DNA of 64,000 bases from Candidatus Saccharimonadales bacterium (GTDB taxonomy: Bacteria; Patescibacteriota; Saccharimonadia; Saccharimonadales; Saccharimonadaceae). The stretch covers positions 1-64,000 of the forward strand of contig DATHGB010000015.1 of assembly GCA_035317825.1 (NCBI GenBank), in the 5' to 3' direction. Position numbers and translations under genes: made by a program. The notes under the pieces are model-generated. The model searched no databases. It saw only the letters and a program-made list of their open reading frames with translations, and was not told the DNA's origin. Positions 49,927 through 59,351 of this stretch are shown here, piece by piece (positions within the stretch are counted from its first letter, which is position 1; every line of letters begins with the position of its first letter).

Positions 49927-51690
49927 ATGGCGCTTCTTACTAGTGATATTCAAGAAAAATTGATTGCTCTTCTGACTGAAGAGGGGTTGGTGACGGCAGA
50001 AGCCATTCGAGGTGCTGAAGACGATGCTGCCAAGACGAATAAGCCTCTATTCGCCGCCTTAACGGAGCAAGGAATCGTTGATGACGAACTACTGACGCAT
50101 GCAATCGCGCAGGTTTCAGGCGTACCCTATGTTAATTTGACCAATAGCCTAATTGACGAGAAGGTACTGGCATTATTACCTGAGGATATTGCAGAGCGCT
50201 TCATGGCAGTTCCGCTTGCGGAAGTGCAAAACCGTCTAGCTGTGGCAATGATTGACGCTAATAACGTCCAGGCTGTAGACTATCTTGCAAACCGCGTCCA
50301 GCGTCCCGTAAAAGTCTTCATGGCATCTGAAGCTGGTGTTAGGCACGTACTTGACCAATACCGCACCGACCTTTCGAGCGTTGATGAAGCTGCCGAAGCG
50401 TCACAGGAAGAAGCGAGGGCTGATAGCGACGGCGACATTAAAACCATTGTTCAAGATTCGCCGATTAGCCGGGCGCTATCGACAATTTTGGAATACGCGG
50501 TTAAATCACGGGCTAGTGACGTGCATGTCGAACCATTAGAAAGGGCATTAAAGATTCGTTGTCGGGTTGACGGCGTGCTTCGGGAGATCATGCAGCTGCC
50601 AAAATCAATCGAACCGGCCCTAGTGAGCCGTATAAAGATTTTATCCAACCTGAAAATCGATGAACACCGTATTCCACAGGATGGTCAATTTACGGTCAAA
50701 GTTGCCGGCAAAGAAGTCGACCTTCGCATCGCGATTAGCCCGGTCGTTTGGGGCGAACAAGTGGTCATTCGTCTACTGGATAAATCAGGCAACACCTTTG
50801 ATATTGAACAAATGGGGTATGCGGGCCGCGCACTGCGTATGATCCGAAAAGGCATCCGAAAACCAAACGGCATGGTTCTAACATCCGGTCCTACTGGCTC
50901 GGGTAAATCTACTAGTTTGTACGCGCTTATTAAAGAGATCAAAGATGACAGCATCAATATTGTCACGCTTGAAGATCCGGTTGAATACAAAATGGATGGC
51001 GTTAACCAAATTCAGGTAAACGCCGATGTTGGGCTGACATTCGCAACGGGCCTACGGTCAATTCTTCGCCAGGACCCGAACGTTATCATGGTAGGGGAGA
51101 TCCGTGACGCCGAAACTGCCAACTTGGCAGTACAGGCGGCGCTAACGGGTCACCTTGTATTCAGTACTCTGCACACCAACTCGGCTGCTGGAGTGTTGCC
51201 TCGTCTTCTCGACATGAATATCGAACCTTTCCTTATTGCCAGCACGGTGAATACGATCATTGGACAGCGTCTGGTGCGCCGGGTATCACCAAAACGTGAT
51301 AGCTACCAATCTTCACCGATTGAAACCCAGAACATTCTAGCAACGATCGGGCATCTTCTACCGAAGACAAAAGCTGATGTTGCACGCGTTTCTGCAGATT
51401 TAGGCTATAAAGACTTGCCCCTAGCGGGCCAAAGCGCTTATACTTTAGTCAAGGGCAAAGATACCCCGCAGACGCCAAGAGGTTATCTTGGGCGTGCTGG
51501 GCTTTACGAAGTGATGGACGTCAACGAAGAAATCCAAAATCTCATCGTTGCCCGGGCAACAAGTTCCGAAATTCAGCGCAAGGCCGTCGAACAGGGAATG
51601 GTGACGATGCGCCAGGACGGCTACCTAAAGGCATTGCAGGGTCTCACAACTATTGAAGAAGTTAATCGCGTGGCAGCAGATACAGCATAA
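49927..51690 (+). CDS. pilB: Type IV pilus extension ATPase PilB
   Basis: 587 aa. N-terminal MshEN-type domain (LTSDIQEKLIALLTEEGLV), then ATPase core: Walker A TSGPTGSGKSTS, Asp box VTLEDPVEY, Walker B and His box TGHLVFSTLHTNSA. The four-Cys zinc patch normally between the His box and GYxGRxGlyEvl is gone: LVRRVSPKRDSYQ and PRGYLGRAGLYEV contain no Cys. Hexameric motor for pilus assembly. The frame starts 12 nt after the previous gene. Confidence 0.96.
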   Translation: MALLTSDIQEKLIALLTEEGLVTAEAIRGAEDDAAKTNKPLFAALTEQGIVDDELLTHAIAQVSGVPYVNLTNSLIDEKVLALLPEDIAERFMAVPLAEVQNRLAVAMIDANNVQAVDYLANRVQRPVKVFMASEAGVRHVLDQYRTDLSSVDEAAEASQEEARADSDGDIKTIVQDSPISRALSTILEYAVKSRASDVHVEPLERALKIRCRVDGVLREIMQLPKSIEPALVSRIKILSNLKIDEHRIPQDGQFTVKVAGKEVDLRIAISPVVWGEQVVIRLLDKSGNTFDIEQMGYAGRALRMIRKGIRKPNGMVLTSGPTGSGKSTSLYALIKEIKDDSINIVTLEDPVEYKMDGVNQIQVNADVGLTFATGLRSILRQDPNVIMVGEIRDAETANLAVQAALTGHLVFSTLHTNSAAGVLPRLLDMNIEPFLIASTVNTIIGQRLVRRVSPKRDSYQSSPIETQNILATIGHLLPKTKADVARVSADLGYKDLPLAGQSAYTLVKGKDTPQTPRGYLGRAGLYEVMDVNEEIQNLIVARATSSEIQRKAVEQGMVTMRQDGYLKALQGLTTIEEVNRVAADTA

Positions 51691-51706
51691 GAAGGGTGGA
51701 AACAAG

Positions 51707-52777
51707 ATGAACAACCAAGAACTAAGGATAGAAGTACTGCTTGAGGAAGTCGTTAAAAAACGCGCCTCGGACCTTCACTTGCAAGTAGGTCTTCCGCCTA
51801 TGCTGCGTGTCGATGGCGGGCTAGCGCCAATTCCCGGTTTTAATCCTATGGACGAGCCAGCGGTTGAATCGTTGGTATTTGCGATCCTTGACCAGGATCA
51901 GCAACAGATCCTGATGAAGGACAAGGAATTTGACTTTAGCTTTGCCTTTGGAACGCTTGGTCGTTTTCGCGTAAACGCTTTTCACGAACGCGGCAACCTA
52001 GCCGCTGCGCTTCGTTTAATTCCTAACGAGATTAAATCCGTGACCGAACTTGGCATGCCGCCGGTCGTTATGGGTTTTGCTGACTATCCCCGCGGACTCG
52101 TTTTGGTGACTGGTCCAACCGGTTCTGGTAAGTCAACGACACTTGCGGCGCTTGTCGACAAGATTAACACTGAACGCGCCGACCACATTATTACAATCGA
52201 GGATCCTATCGAATTTACGCACAAATCTAAAAAATCGGTTATCGTTCAGCGTGAAGTCCACTATGACACCTATAGTTTCTCGGCTGCGCTTCGTTCAAGC
52301 CTGCGCCAGGACCCGGATGTCGTACTGATTGGTGAGATGCGTGACCTTGAAACGATCTCCGCCGCCATCACGATTGCCGAAACGGGACACTTGGTTTTCG
52401 CAACGCTTCACACCAACAGTGCAGCCCAATCTATTGATCGTATGATCGACGTATTTCCGCCGCACCAGCAGCCACAAATTAGGGCGCAGCTTTCAAACAT
52501 CCTGATGGCAATCTGTTCACAGCGCCTGGTGCCGGCTATTGGTGGTGGTCGTGTCGTTGCCGCCGAGGTACTTATCGCGAATCCTGCTGTTCGTAATATT
52601 ATCCGCGAGGGTAAATCCCACCAGCTTGACGCGGTTATCCAAACGGGTGCAGACCAAGGAATGCAAACGATGGATCGTACGCTTGTCAGCCTTATTCAAA
52701 GTGGTACGGTAACCTATGATGAAGCACGGAACTTCGCTGTCGACTTAACTGAATTTGAACGATTGATGAGAGGCTAA
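51707..52777 (+). CDS. pilT: Type IV pilus retraction ATPase PilT
   Basis: 356 aa. Start 51707 after AAGGGTGG. ASDLHLQVGLPPMLRVDG, Walker A TGPTGSGKST, Asp box ITIEDPIEF, His box TGHLVFATLHTNSA and the PilT-typical IRAQLSNILMAICSQRLVP are all present. Retraction gives twitching motility or DNA uptake, and for an epibiont could pull it to its host. It lies directly after pilB. Confidence 0.96.
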   Translation: MNNQELRIEVLLEEVVKKRASDLHLQVGLPPMLRVDGGLAPIPGFNPMDEPAVESLVFAILDQDQQQILMKDKEFDFSFAFGTLGRFRVNAFHERGNLAAALRLIPNEIKSVTELGMPPVVMGFADYPRGLVLVTGPTGSGKSTTLAALVDKINTERADHIITIEDPIEFTHKSKKSVIVQREVHYDTYSFSAALRSSLRQDPDVVLIGEMRDLETISAAITIAETGHLVFATLHTNSAAQSIDRMIDVFPPHQQPQIRAQLSNILMAICSQRLVPAIGGGRVVAAEVLIANPAVRNIIREGKSHQLDAVIQTGADQGMQTMDRTLVSLIQSGTVTYDEARNFAVDLTEFERLMRG

Positions 52778-52781
52778 CCAG

Positions 52782-53993
52782 GTGAAGAAATTTGATTATC
52801 AAGCGAAAGATAACTCGACCAACAAAATGGTCCGGGCAACCGTTCAGGCCGACTCTGAAGGCGCAGCGGCAAAATTACTGATCGCTCAGGGGTTTACGCC
52901 GCTTGATATCAAAGAATCCAACGAAAATGGCAGTCTCTTCGGTCGTTTAACAGGTCGCATTACCACAAAAGATAGGATTGTCTTTACGAGGCAGCTTGCA
53001 ACGTTGATTGGAGCTGGACTGCCTTTGTCACAGAGCTTGCACACGGTAATGGAACAAACCGATAACAAGCGCCTTCAGGCGGTTGTTGAAGAAATCGTGG
53101 CTTCGGTCGAAGGGGGTAAATCGCTCTCCGAATCATTCTCAAAGCATCCAGATGTCTTCGACAATGTCTTCTTAGCCCTTATTTCGGCAGGTGAAGCATC
53201 AGGTACGCTTGACGACTCACTTAAGAGGATCGCGGCGCAACAGGAAAAAGATGCGGCAACGATGAGCAAGATTAAAGGTGCTTTAACGTATCCGTTGATT
53301 GTCCTCGTCGTTATCTTTGGCGTTATGGGTTTCATGCTCTTTACTGTAGTTCCACAGGTAGAGAAACTCTACCGCGACCTTAAAAAGGAGTTACCATTCC
53401 TAACACAGGCAATGGTTTCAACGGCAGATTTCCTGGCGCATTTCTGGTGGTTGGTAATTATCCTGGCAGGTGTCGGTACTTACTTTTTCATTCAGTATCT
53501 CAAGACAGAGAGTGGTATCAGGTTTAAAGATACCTTCAAGCTTAACGTACCTTTATTTGGCAAGATGTTCCGTAAGCTTTACATGGCACGTCTCTCGCGC
53601 ACGGGACAGACGCTTCTTGCGACAGGAGTAGCCATGCTCGATATGCTACGAATTACGAGTACGGCGGTCAATAACTCGATTATTGCTAGAAGTATTGACC
53701 GGGCGGCCGAGAAAGTAAAAGGCGGTAAGGCGCTTTCGGCTGCATTGCAGCCAGAAGATTATATTTTGTCGCTCGTTCCCCAGATGATCAAAATTGGCGA
53801 ACAGTCTGGTAAGATCGACGAAATGATGGGCAAGACTGCCCAAGTATACGAGGACGAGCTCGATGAAGAGATAAAAGCAATTTCTACGGCTATCGAGCCA
53901 ATCCTGATGGTTATCTTGGCTGTAGTAGCCGGTGGTATGGTGGGCGCAATCTTACTTCCGATCTATAGCCTAGTTAACGATGTAAATGTCTAG
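52782..53993 (+). CDS. pilC: Type IV pilus platform protein PilC
   Basis: 403 aa, GTG start. Two homologous GspF domains with transmembrane helices at about 170-190, 220-240 and 375-395. Signature FTRQLATLIGAGLPL and the later TGVAMLDMLRI match the repeated motif. Links the ATPases to the pilin pool. It follows pilT by 4 nt. Confidence 0.96.
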   Translation: MKKFDYQAKDNSTNKMVRATVQADSEGAAAKLLIAQGFTPLDIKESNENGSLFGRLTGRITTKDRIVFTRQLATLIGAGLPLSQSLHTVMEQTDNKRLQAVVEEIVASVEGGKSLSESFSKHPDVFDNVFLALISAGEASGTLDDSLKRIAAQQEKDAATMSKIKGALTYPLIVLVVIFGVMGFMLFTVVPQVEKLYRDLKKELPFLTQAMVSTADFLAHFWWLVIILAGVGTYFFIQYLKTESGIRFKDTFKLNVPLFGKMFRKLYMARLSRTGQTLLATGVAMLDMLRITSTAVNNSIIARSIDRAAEKVKGGKALSAALQPEDYILSLVPQMIKIGEQSGKIDEMMGKTAQVYEDELDEEIKAISTAIEPILMVILAVVAGGMVGAILLPIYSLVNDVNV

Positions 53994-54076
53994 ACAAGCG
54001 CATTAAGCTAGGGTACTATAAGCATAAGCGTTAATACGCAACACTAACTTGTTCATAGAAAGGTGGAAAAGATTTT

Positions 54077-54532
54077 ATGAACGTACAACAGAAAAATAAA
54101 GAAAAAGGCTTCACAATCATCGAGGTGGTCCTTGTCCTCGCAATTGCCGGACTAATCTTCTTGATGGTATTTATTGCCTTACCTGCATTGCAGCGTAACC
54201 AGCGTGATACACAACGTAAGAACGATGTTACGCGTGCTCAAACGGCTGTTAATAACTACCAAACGAATAATCGTAACCAACTTCCAACTTTTGATACTGC
54301 GTTTATCACAAAGTATCTTAAGGTTGGAGGCGACACATTCACAGATCCTAACGGTACTGACTACAGCTTTAGGCTTGCATCAAATCCAACTGAATTCGAT
54401 AGTAAGGCTGAGATCTATGTTACAACACGGGCTGTCTGTAACGGCGAGGCTCTCACTACAGGCCAAGGCGCCGGAAAAGTTGCCCTTCAGTACAAACTTG
54501 AAGGTGGTGGCGTTTACTGCGTAAGTAACTAG
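54077..54532 (+). CDS. pilA: Major pilin candidate PilA
   Basis: 151 aa. Leader MNVQQKNKEKG, then FTIIEVVLVLAIAGLIFLMV with the +5 Glu. The mature domain is small, with a C-terminal Cys pair (VCNGE and YCVSN) that likely forms the D-region disulfide. It has its own leader with AAAGGTGG and a perfect terminator palindrome, so it is expressed as a separate, probably abundant transcript. Best candidate for the main subunit. Confidence 0.92.
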   Translation: MNVQQKNKEKGFTIIEVVLVLAIAGLIFLMVFIALPALQRNQRDTQRKNDVTRAQTAVNNYQTNNRNQLPTFDTAFITKYLKVGGDTFTDPNGTDYSFRLASNPTEFDSKAEIYVTTRAVCNGEALTTGQGAGKVALQYKLEGGGVYCVSN

Positions 54533-54554
54533 CAGGAATATAATAATATTTCTT

Positions 54555-54584
54555 CAAAACGAGACTCATATGAGTCTCGTTTTG
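54555..54584 (+). terminator. pilA terminator palindrome
   Basis: 15-bp perfect inverted repeat with no spacer (54555-54569 with 54570-54584), CAAAACGAGACTCAT and its complement, ending in GTTTTG. Confidence 0.9.
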
Positions 54585-54626
54585 GTATAAGGAAGTATAC
54601 ATTATTTTCATAGCGTTTTGTCGGTG

Positions 54627-54635
54627 TGATATAAT
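54627..54635 (+). promoter_or_regulatory. Extended -10 promoter of the 54687 gene
   Basis: TGATATAAT, an extended -10, with GGAG at 54676-54679 seven nt before the ATG. Confidence 0.7.
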
Positions 54636-54686
54636 TTAAGATATTCTTCAGTTGCAGCATCCTTCGAGACAACACGGAGTGAAAGT

Positions 54687-55016
54687 ATGGAAGCACATTC
54701 GAGCAAGGTAAGACGACGCATCACTACCGCAGTTGCGGCTGCGGCATGTGTCACGACGCTGCAGTTCGGCGTACTCGCCCCCCAGGCGAGCGCCGCATCG
54801 CAGTGCACCGCCGGAATCGGTCAGGTTGGCCCCTACGCGTACTGCGGGAACGGCCCCGGTCAGTTCCGTGTCCGCATCCTGTGTCAGAACATTTTCACGC
54901 TCGGCTCGCGGTGGGTTTGGGGCTCGTGGTTCAACGCCGGCGGCGGAACCATCTCCACGGCCAACTGCGCGTGGAACGAGCGCCTGTACGGCAGCCCCGG
55001 ATACGAGACCCGCTAG
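54687..55016 (+). CDS. Small secreted protein, GC-rich and actinobacterial in style
   Basis: 109 aa. Sec signal: KVRRR, a hydrophobic core (TTAVAAAACVTTLQFGVLA) and an AxA-type cut at ASA near residue 36. The mature part of about 72 residues has four Cys (QCTAG, AYCGN, ILCQN, ANCAW), suggesting two disulfides, and aromatic RWVWGSW. It resembles small exported proteins of Streptomyces-like bacteria. GC-rich (36 of 60 bases in 54841-54900) beside AT-richer pilin genes, with its own promoter and terminator: likely acquired. Confidence 0.75.
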   Translation: MEAHSSKVRRRITTAVAAAACVTTLQFGVLAPQASAASQCTAGIGQVGPYAYCGNGPGQFRVRILCQNIFTLGSRWVWGSWFNAGGGTISTANCAWNERLYGSPGYETR

Positions 55017-55046
55017 AGTCCCATCGGGGCTAAATCGCCGCTGCGA

Positions 55047-55090
55047 TTGAAGTATAGCCCCGTCAGAAATGGCGGGGCAACTTCAATTTT
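55047..55090 (+). terminator. Intrinsic terminator after the secreted-protein gene
   Basis: TTGAAGT (55047-55053) with ACTTCAA (55080-55086), enclosing a TAGCCCCG/CGGGGCA extension, then TTTT. Confidence 0.92.
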
Positions 55091-55137
55091 ATGGCTAGGC
55101 TTTCTCTTATGGATAAAACTAGCGTATGATAATGCTT

Positions 55138-56019
55138 ATGGAACAATCATATATTTGTGTCGTCCTAACGGTCTTAGGACTAGTTATGGGGAGTTTTGCC
55201 GGGGCAACTGTGTGGCGATTGCGTGCACGCCAGCTTGTTCAGGATAAAGAAGACGGGGAAGAGTACGACAAAAAAGAATACAAAACGCTCATACCCTTAA
55301 CGCAGGCAAAGGCAACGGACGATCGTTCACGTTGTTTGCATTGTGGACATACACTGGCTTGGTATGATCTCATCCCTTTGGTCAGCTGGCTAAGTACGAG
55401 TGGAAAGTGTCGCTATTGTAAAAAATCTATTGGCTCGTTTGAACCTTTGATCGAATTAGGTACGGCTGCGTTTTTTGTTGCTTCGTATCTACTGTGGCCA
55501 GATCAACTAGCATCTTACTCCGAAGTTGTTCATTTTGGTCTATGGCTAATAGCTGGAGTAATTTTAGCGATCTTGTTCGCTTATGATCTAAAGTGGTTTT
55601 TGTTGCCTAATAAGGCTGTTTTTCCGCTTATCGGCGTAAGTGCACTGTTTGCAATCATTACGGTAAGTGTTGCTCCAGACATTACTGGTGCTCTTATTAA
55701 TCTTGGGTTCGCAGTACTCATCCTCAGCGGTCTGTATCTTGTAATCTGGCTCTTATCAAGAGGGCAGTGGATCGGTTTTGGCGATGTGAAGCTAGGCCTT
55801 GCCCTGGCGCTGCTTCTTGGTGACTATAAACTGGCGATCGTTGCTTTATTTGCCGCAAACCTTATTGGGTGTCTGATTGTCATACCGGGTATGATCGCCG
55901 GCAAATTAACGCGAACGACACGAGTACCATTCGGTCCGCTTTTGATTCTTGGTTTTGTCATTGCGGGCTTGTGGGGCCAAGACATCGTTGATGCCTACAT
56001 GAATCTGTTATCTTTGTAA
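55138..56019 (+). CDS. pilD: Prepilin peptidase / N-methyltransferase
   Basis: 293 aa polytopic membrane aspartic protease that cuts prepilin leaders at Gly-Phe. N-terminal GSFAGATVWRLRAR, a four-Cys zinc loop (CLHCGH and CRYCKK), first catalytic Asp in AYDLKWFLLPN and second in GFGDVKLG. Start 55138 is favoured over ATGs at 55126 and 55132 because TATGAT (55125-55130) overlaps the first and lies 7 nt before this one. Processes the six prepilins of this window. Confidence 0.95.
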   Translation: MEQSYICVVLTVLGLVMGSFAGATVWRLRARQLVQDKEDGEEYDKKEYKTLIPLTQAKATDDRSRCLHCGHTLAWYDLIPLVSWLSTSGKCRYCKKSIGSFEPLIELGTAAFFVASYLLWPDQLASYSEVVHFGLWLIAGVILAILFAYDLKWFLLPNKAVFPLIGVSALFAIITVSVAPDITGALINLGFAVLILSGLYLVIWLLSRGQWIGFGDVKLGLALALLLGDYKLAIVALFAANLIGCLIVIPGMIAGKLTRTTRVPFGPLLILGFVIAGLWGQDIVDAYMNLLSL

Positions 56020-56065
56020 TCTCAGCCCTTATAGTCTCATAGTTCTTATGCTATAATGGGCGCAC

Positions 56066-56815
56066 ATGGGCATCAAAACGCAACACGGTTTTACGATCAT
56101 TGAAGTGATGCTATTCCTAGCGGTTACGGGTATGTTAGCTGTCGCCATTTTAGTGGGGTCAGGGGTATCGATTAACCAGCAGCGATACCGGGACAGCGTG
56201 AATACCTTTAAGGGTTTTATCCAGCAGCAGTATAACGAGACAACGAATGTGGTCAATAGCCGTAGTGGAAATGCTTCCTGCGCGAACGCGGTAGTCGCAG
56301 AACCACCTGATAGTGTTCCATCCCCGCAGCCACGGGGGACAAGTGAATGCGTGTTGATGGGACGGCTCTTAACGGTAGCCGACAACGGAGTTGACCTGAA
56401 TGTTTCGAACGTGGTTGGTTATCGCACATCACTTACGACGCCACCTGCACCGACTGATCTTGCCGAAATCACGACTAACTATCGTCTTGGAACTTCACCA
56501 ATCGATGATGAAAATAGCCAAGTTGAATGGGGCGCGCAGATCGTAAAGCCAAAAACGACAACGCTCCAGCCATTTTCGATGATGATTATCCGCTCGCCAC
56601 TTAGTGGATCCGTAATGACCTTTGTAAAAGACGGGGTGCAGACTGATTTGAATGGCTTTGTCGCTGGTGGAATTCTTAAAACCAACAAAGACATTTGTAT
56701 TAATGCCGATGCCGGATCATTCGTGGGCAGCCGGCAGGCAATCCGAATTAGCGCGTATGCCAGTAGTAGCACAGCAATCGAGATACCATCAGAAGGTGAT
56801 AATATATGCGATTAG
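56066..56815 (+). CDS. Minor pilin (GspH/FimT-like)
   Basis: 249 aa. Leader MGIKTQHG then FTIIEVMLFLAVTGMLAVAI. TATAAT at 56052-56057 is 8 nt before the ATG, so it starts a near-leaderless operon of four minor pilin genes. The mature region is beta-rich with Cys at SCANA, SECVL, DICIN and NICD. It overlaps the next gene by 10 nt. Confidence 0.88.
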   Translation: MGIKTQHGFTIIEVMLFLAVTGMLAVAILVGSGVSINQQRYRDSVNTFKGFIQQQYNETTNVVNSRSGNASCANAVVAEPPDSVPSPQPRGTSECVLMGRLLTVADNGVDLNVSNVVGYRTSLTTPPAPTDLAEITTNYRLGTSPIDDENSQVEWGAQIVKPKTTTLQPFSMMIIRSPLSGSVMTFVKDGVQTDLNGFVAGGILKTNKDICINADAGSFVGSRQAIRISAYASSSTAIEIPSEGDNICD

Positions 56816-57456
56816 GTAAATTCTGGCAAAAGGAACGCGGAGACACGATTATCGAGGTTCTTTTCGCAGTCACTGTTTTTGCTATGGTTGCCGTTGGAAC
56901 ATTAACAATTATGAATCAGGGAACAGCAACTGCTCAGCGATCGCTTGAAATTACGCTAGTGCGAGCACAAATTGACGCACAGGCCGAAGCAATCCGTTAT
57001 ATTCATCAGGCATATGTCACGAGTTTTCAGACCGGAGGAGCTGCTCCTACTGGTATAGCCGCCGAGTGGGTGAAGATGACGAACAAAACGACAGGTAAAG
57101 GCGCTAATCAGGCTTCGGCATTCGGACAAACGACGGGGACTGTCTGCCCAACGACAACGCCAGGTGAAAGGCCGTTCATTCTAAATGCACGAGCCGCAAC
57201 TATATTAGGGACGACACCAGCTATGACACCACCTGCCGGAATCTCTCTACCCCCGTTCGCCCAAGTGCAATATAACAATCCACCCAATGCCTTAACTGTT
57301 GCGCGTACGTATGGTATCTGGATCGAGGCCGTTCCGTCAACGCTAGCGAATGCGACAGGTTTTGTTGATTTCCATATTCGAGCATGCTGGGAAAGCCCGG
57401 GTAGTGCGGCACCTGTAACGCTGGGAACGATTGTGAGGCTATATGAACCACGTTAA
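56806..57456 (+). CDS. Minor pilin (PilV-like) with Asp at +1
   Basis: 216 aa. Leader MRLGKFWQKERG, then DTIIEVLFAVTVFAMVAVG: the +5 Glu is present but the first mature residue is Asp, not the usual Phe or Met. Other Patescibacteria-type prepilins also carry GDTIIEV, so the peptidase may accept it. Overlaps both neighbours (10 and 14 nt), so tightly coupled. Confidence 0.85.
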   Translation: MRLGKFWQKERGDTIIEVLFAVTVFAMVAVGTLTIMNQGTATAQRSLEITLVRAQIDAQAEAIRYIHQAYVTSFQTGGAAPTGIAAEWVKMTNKTTGKGANQASAFGQTTGTVCPTTTPGERPFILNARAATILGTTPAMTPPAGISLPPFAQVQYNNPPNALTVARTYGIWIEAVPSTLANATGFVDFHIRACWESPGSAAPVTLGTIVRLYEPR

Positions 57457-58144
57457 AAAAGACGGATTTACGCTGATTGAACTAATGCTCGCCATGTCGT
57501 TCATATCTTTACTGTTACTTGCAATCGCGATGACAACGATTCAAGTCAGCCATATCTACACGAAAGGTATTACGCTTCGTGAAGTCAACCAGGCGGGAAG
57601 AGCAGTAAGCGAAGAATTACAGCGTAGTATATCGGCGAGCTCGCCATTTGAGGTCAATTCAGCTGCACCCGCGACTAAGTATATTGTTCGGTTGGGAGGC
57701 GGCAGATTGTGTCTAGGCAGGTATACGTATGCGTGGAACTTCGGAAGCGCATTAAAGGGTGATCCTGGCGCTCCGGCTCCCTTTAGCAAATATGAAGATG
57801 GAACGCCGGTTCGTTTCGCAAAAATTTCCGACCCTAACGCGTCACTCTGTACAGCCCCAATATCAGATACGGTCATAAGAGCAAATTCGACGGATATGCT
57901 GGTTAGTGGTGATCGGGATTTAGCGATGCATAAATTCACGATTACGAAGGGCGCTGAAGATCTAACGATTGGCCAAACATTGTATGCAATTTCAATGGTA
58001 ATCGGCACGAACGATAGGGCAGAGTTAGTCACGGGCGATACGTCATGCAAACCACCGGCTGACGGTCAGGGAAATGAAAATTATTGTTCAGTCAACCAAT
58101 TCGATATTATTGCGCGAGCAGGTAACAAAGCAGGGGGAAATTAG
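57443..58144 (+). CDS. Minor pilin (PilW/GspJ-like)
   Basis: 233 aa. Leader MNHVKKDG, then FTLIELMLAMSFISLLLLAI. Third of four minor pilin genes; the mature domain has SCKPPADGQGNENYCSV, a likely disulfide loop. Such minor pilins prime filament assembly at the tip. The start overlaps the previous gene by 14 nt. Confidence 0.88.
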   Translation: MNHVKKDGFTLIELMLAMSFISLLLLAIAMTTIQVSHIYTKGITLREVNQAGRAVSEELQRSISASSPFEVNSAAPATKYIVRLGGGRLCLGRYTYAWNFGSALKGDPGAPAPFSKYEDGTPVRFAKISDPNASLCTAPISDTVIRANSTDMLVSGDRDLAMHKFTITKGAEDLTIGQTLYAISMVIGTNDRAELVTGDTSCKPPADGQGNENYCSVNQFDIIARAGNKAGGN

Positions 58145-58145
58145 C

Positions 58146-59348
58146 ATGAAGATACAAAACCGGCGACTATCCCAGTCAGGTGCAGTGTCGCTTTTTGTTG
58201 TAATTTTTAGTGCGCTATTACTGACAATTATAACGATTAGTTTTGTCCAGCTGATGGTAAAAGATCAACGTCAGGCTACGGCAAGCGATCTTTCGCAAAG
58301 TGCGTATGATTCTGCTCAGGCGGGTATCGAAGATGCGAAACGGCTTTTGATTTTAGACCAGTCTTGTCGTAACGGGACTGCTGCTCCTTCGGTTAACTGC
58401 GGACAAGTTACTGCCGCGCTAGCTTTGGTGCCTGGTACATTACAGACGGCCTGTAATACGCTTGGCCAAAGCGGGATAGTCAACCAGACGGGCGGCGAGA
58501 CGATTATCCAACAGACCACAACGGATAATGCGGCAAAATTAGACCAAGCATATACATGCGTGAAAATCGCAGTTGATACGGCAGACTACCTGGGGCAACT
58601 TGAAAACGATGAATCCGTCATTATTCCTCTAAAGGGAGACCGGGCATTCAGCAAAGTTGAACTTAGTTGGTTTAGCGACCAAGATCTTTCCGGAACAGGC
58701 AACTTAGACATCGCTTTTCCAGATACGGGAGCAAACGTAACTTTGCCAAGAGTCGGTACGAAATGGAAAACAAATTCTCCAGCATTAATGCGGGCTCAAC
58801 TTATACAGCTCGGCAGTACCTTCAAGTTATCCGATCTTGATGCAAGTGGCGGAGGGGGAAGAAGTGACGCCAATACACTGTTCCTGTATCCGTCAGCCGC
58901 AGGTCTTCCTCCGACGGTAGACAAAGACTTTTTGGTTGATGTCCGTCGTGATCCCACCAATGCTCCTCAGCCTATCTTTTGTAAATCAAATATTGCGGGC
59001 GGAGGCTATGCCTGCCAAGTAAGTCTAAAGATTCCTGATCCAGTAGACGGTGACGTAAACAATCGAAACGCATTCTTGCGATTGAGCGCTCTATATAACA
59101 AGGCGCATTTCCAGGTAAAATTAAAAGATAGTGCGGGCGGAGACGTAAAGCTTTCTGGGGTACAGCCAGAAGTTGATTCTACTGGACGAGCAAATGATTT
59201 GTTCCGTCGTGTTGTCGCGCGCGTTGAGCTTCGAGGTGACTTCACCTATCCAAATGCCGAGATCAATCTTGCGGGGAACTTGTGTAAGAACTTTAGCGTA
59301 ACTGATACGAACATCGGGTATAGCTCCAGTGCTAGTTGCCTGCCGTAG
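58146..59348 (+). CDS. PilX-like minor pilus protein
   Basis: 400 aa. Start 58146 follows GGGGGAAA and the previous stop by 1 nt. N-terminal SQSGAVSLFVVIFSALLLTIITISFVQ-type segment (quoted in part) fits the PilX N-terminal helix, which lacks the FTxxE leader cleavage, followed by SAYDSAQAGIEDAKRLL. The large mature part has Cys pairs and Ser/Gly linkers. Last of the minor pilin operon; its stop is 3 nt from the converging xer stop. Confidence 0.8.
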   Translation: MKIQNRRLSQSGAVSLFVVIFSALLLTIITISFVQLMVKDQRQATASDLSQSAYDSAQAGIEDAKRLLILDQSCRNGTAAPSVNCGQVTAALALVPGTLQTACNTLGQSGIVNQTGGETIIQQTTTDNAAKLDQAYTCVKIAVDTADYLGQLENDESVIIPLKGDRAFSKVELSWFSDQDLSGTGNLDIAFPDTGANVTLPRVGTKWKTNSPALMRAQLIQLGSTFKLSDLDASGGGGRSDANTLFLYPSAAGLPPTVDKDFLVDVRRDPTNAPQPIFCKSNIAGGGYACQVSLKIPDPVDGDVNNRNAFLRLSALYNKAHFQVKLKDSAGGDVKLSGVQPEVDSTGRANDLFRRVVARVELRGDFTYPNAEINLAGNLCKNFSVTDTNIGYSSSASCLP

Positions 59349-59351
59349 CGT

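Noticed and set aside
54733-55050. Arg-rich alternative frames over the GC-rich secreted protein gene
   Set aside because: Typical shadows of GC-rich coding DNA; only the 54687 frame has a ribosome site and signal peptide.
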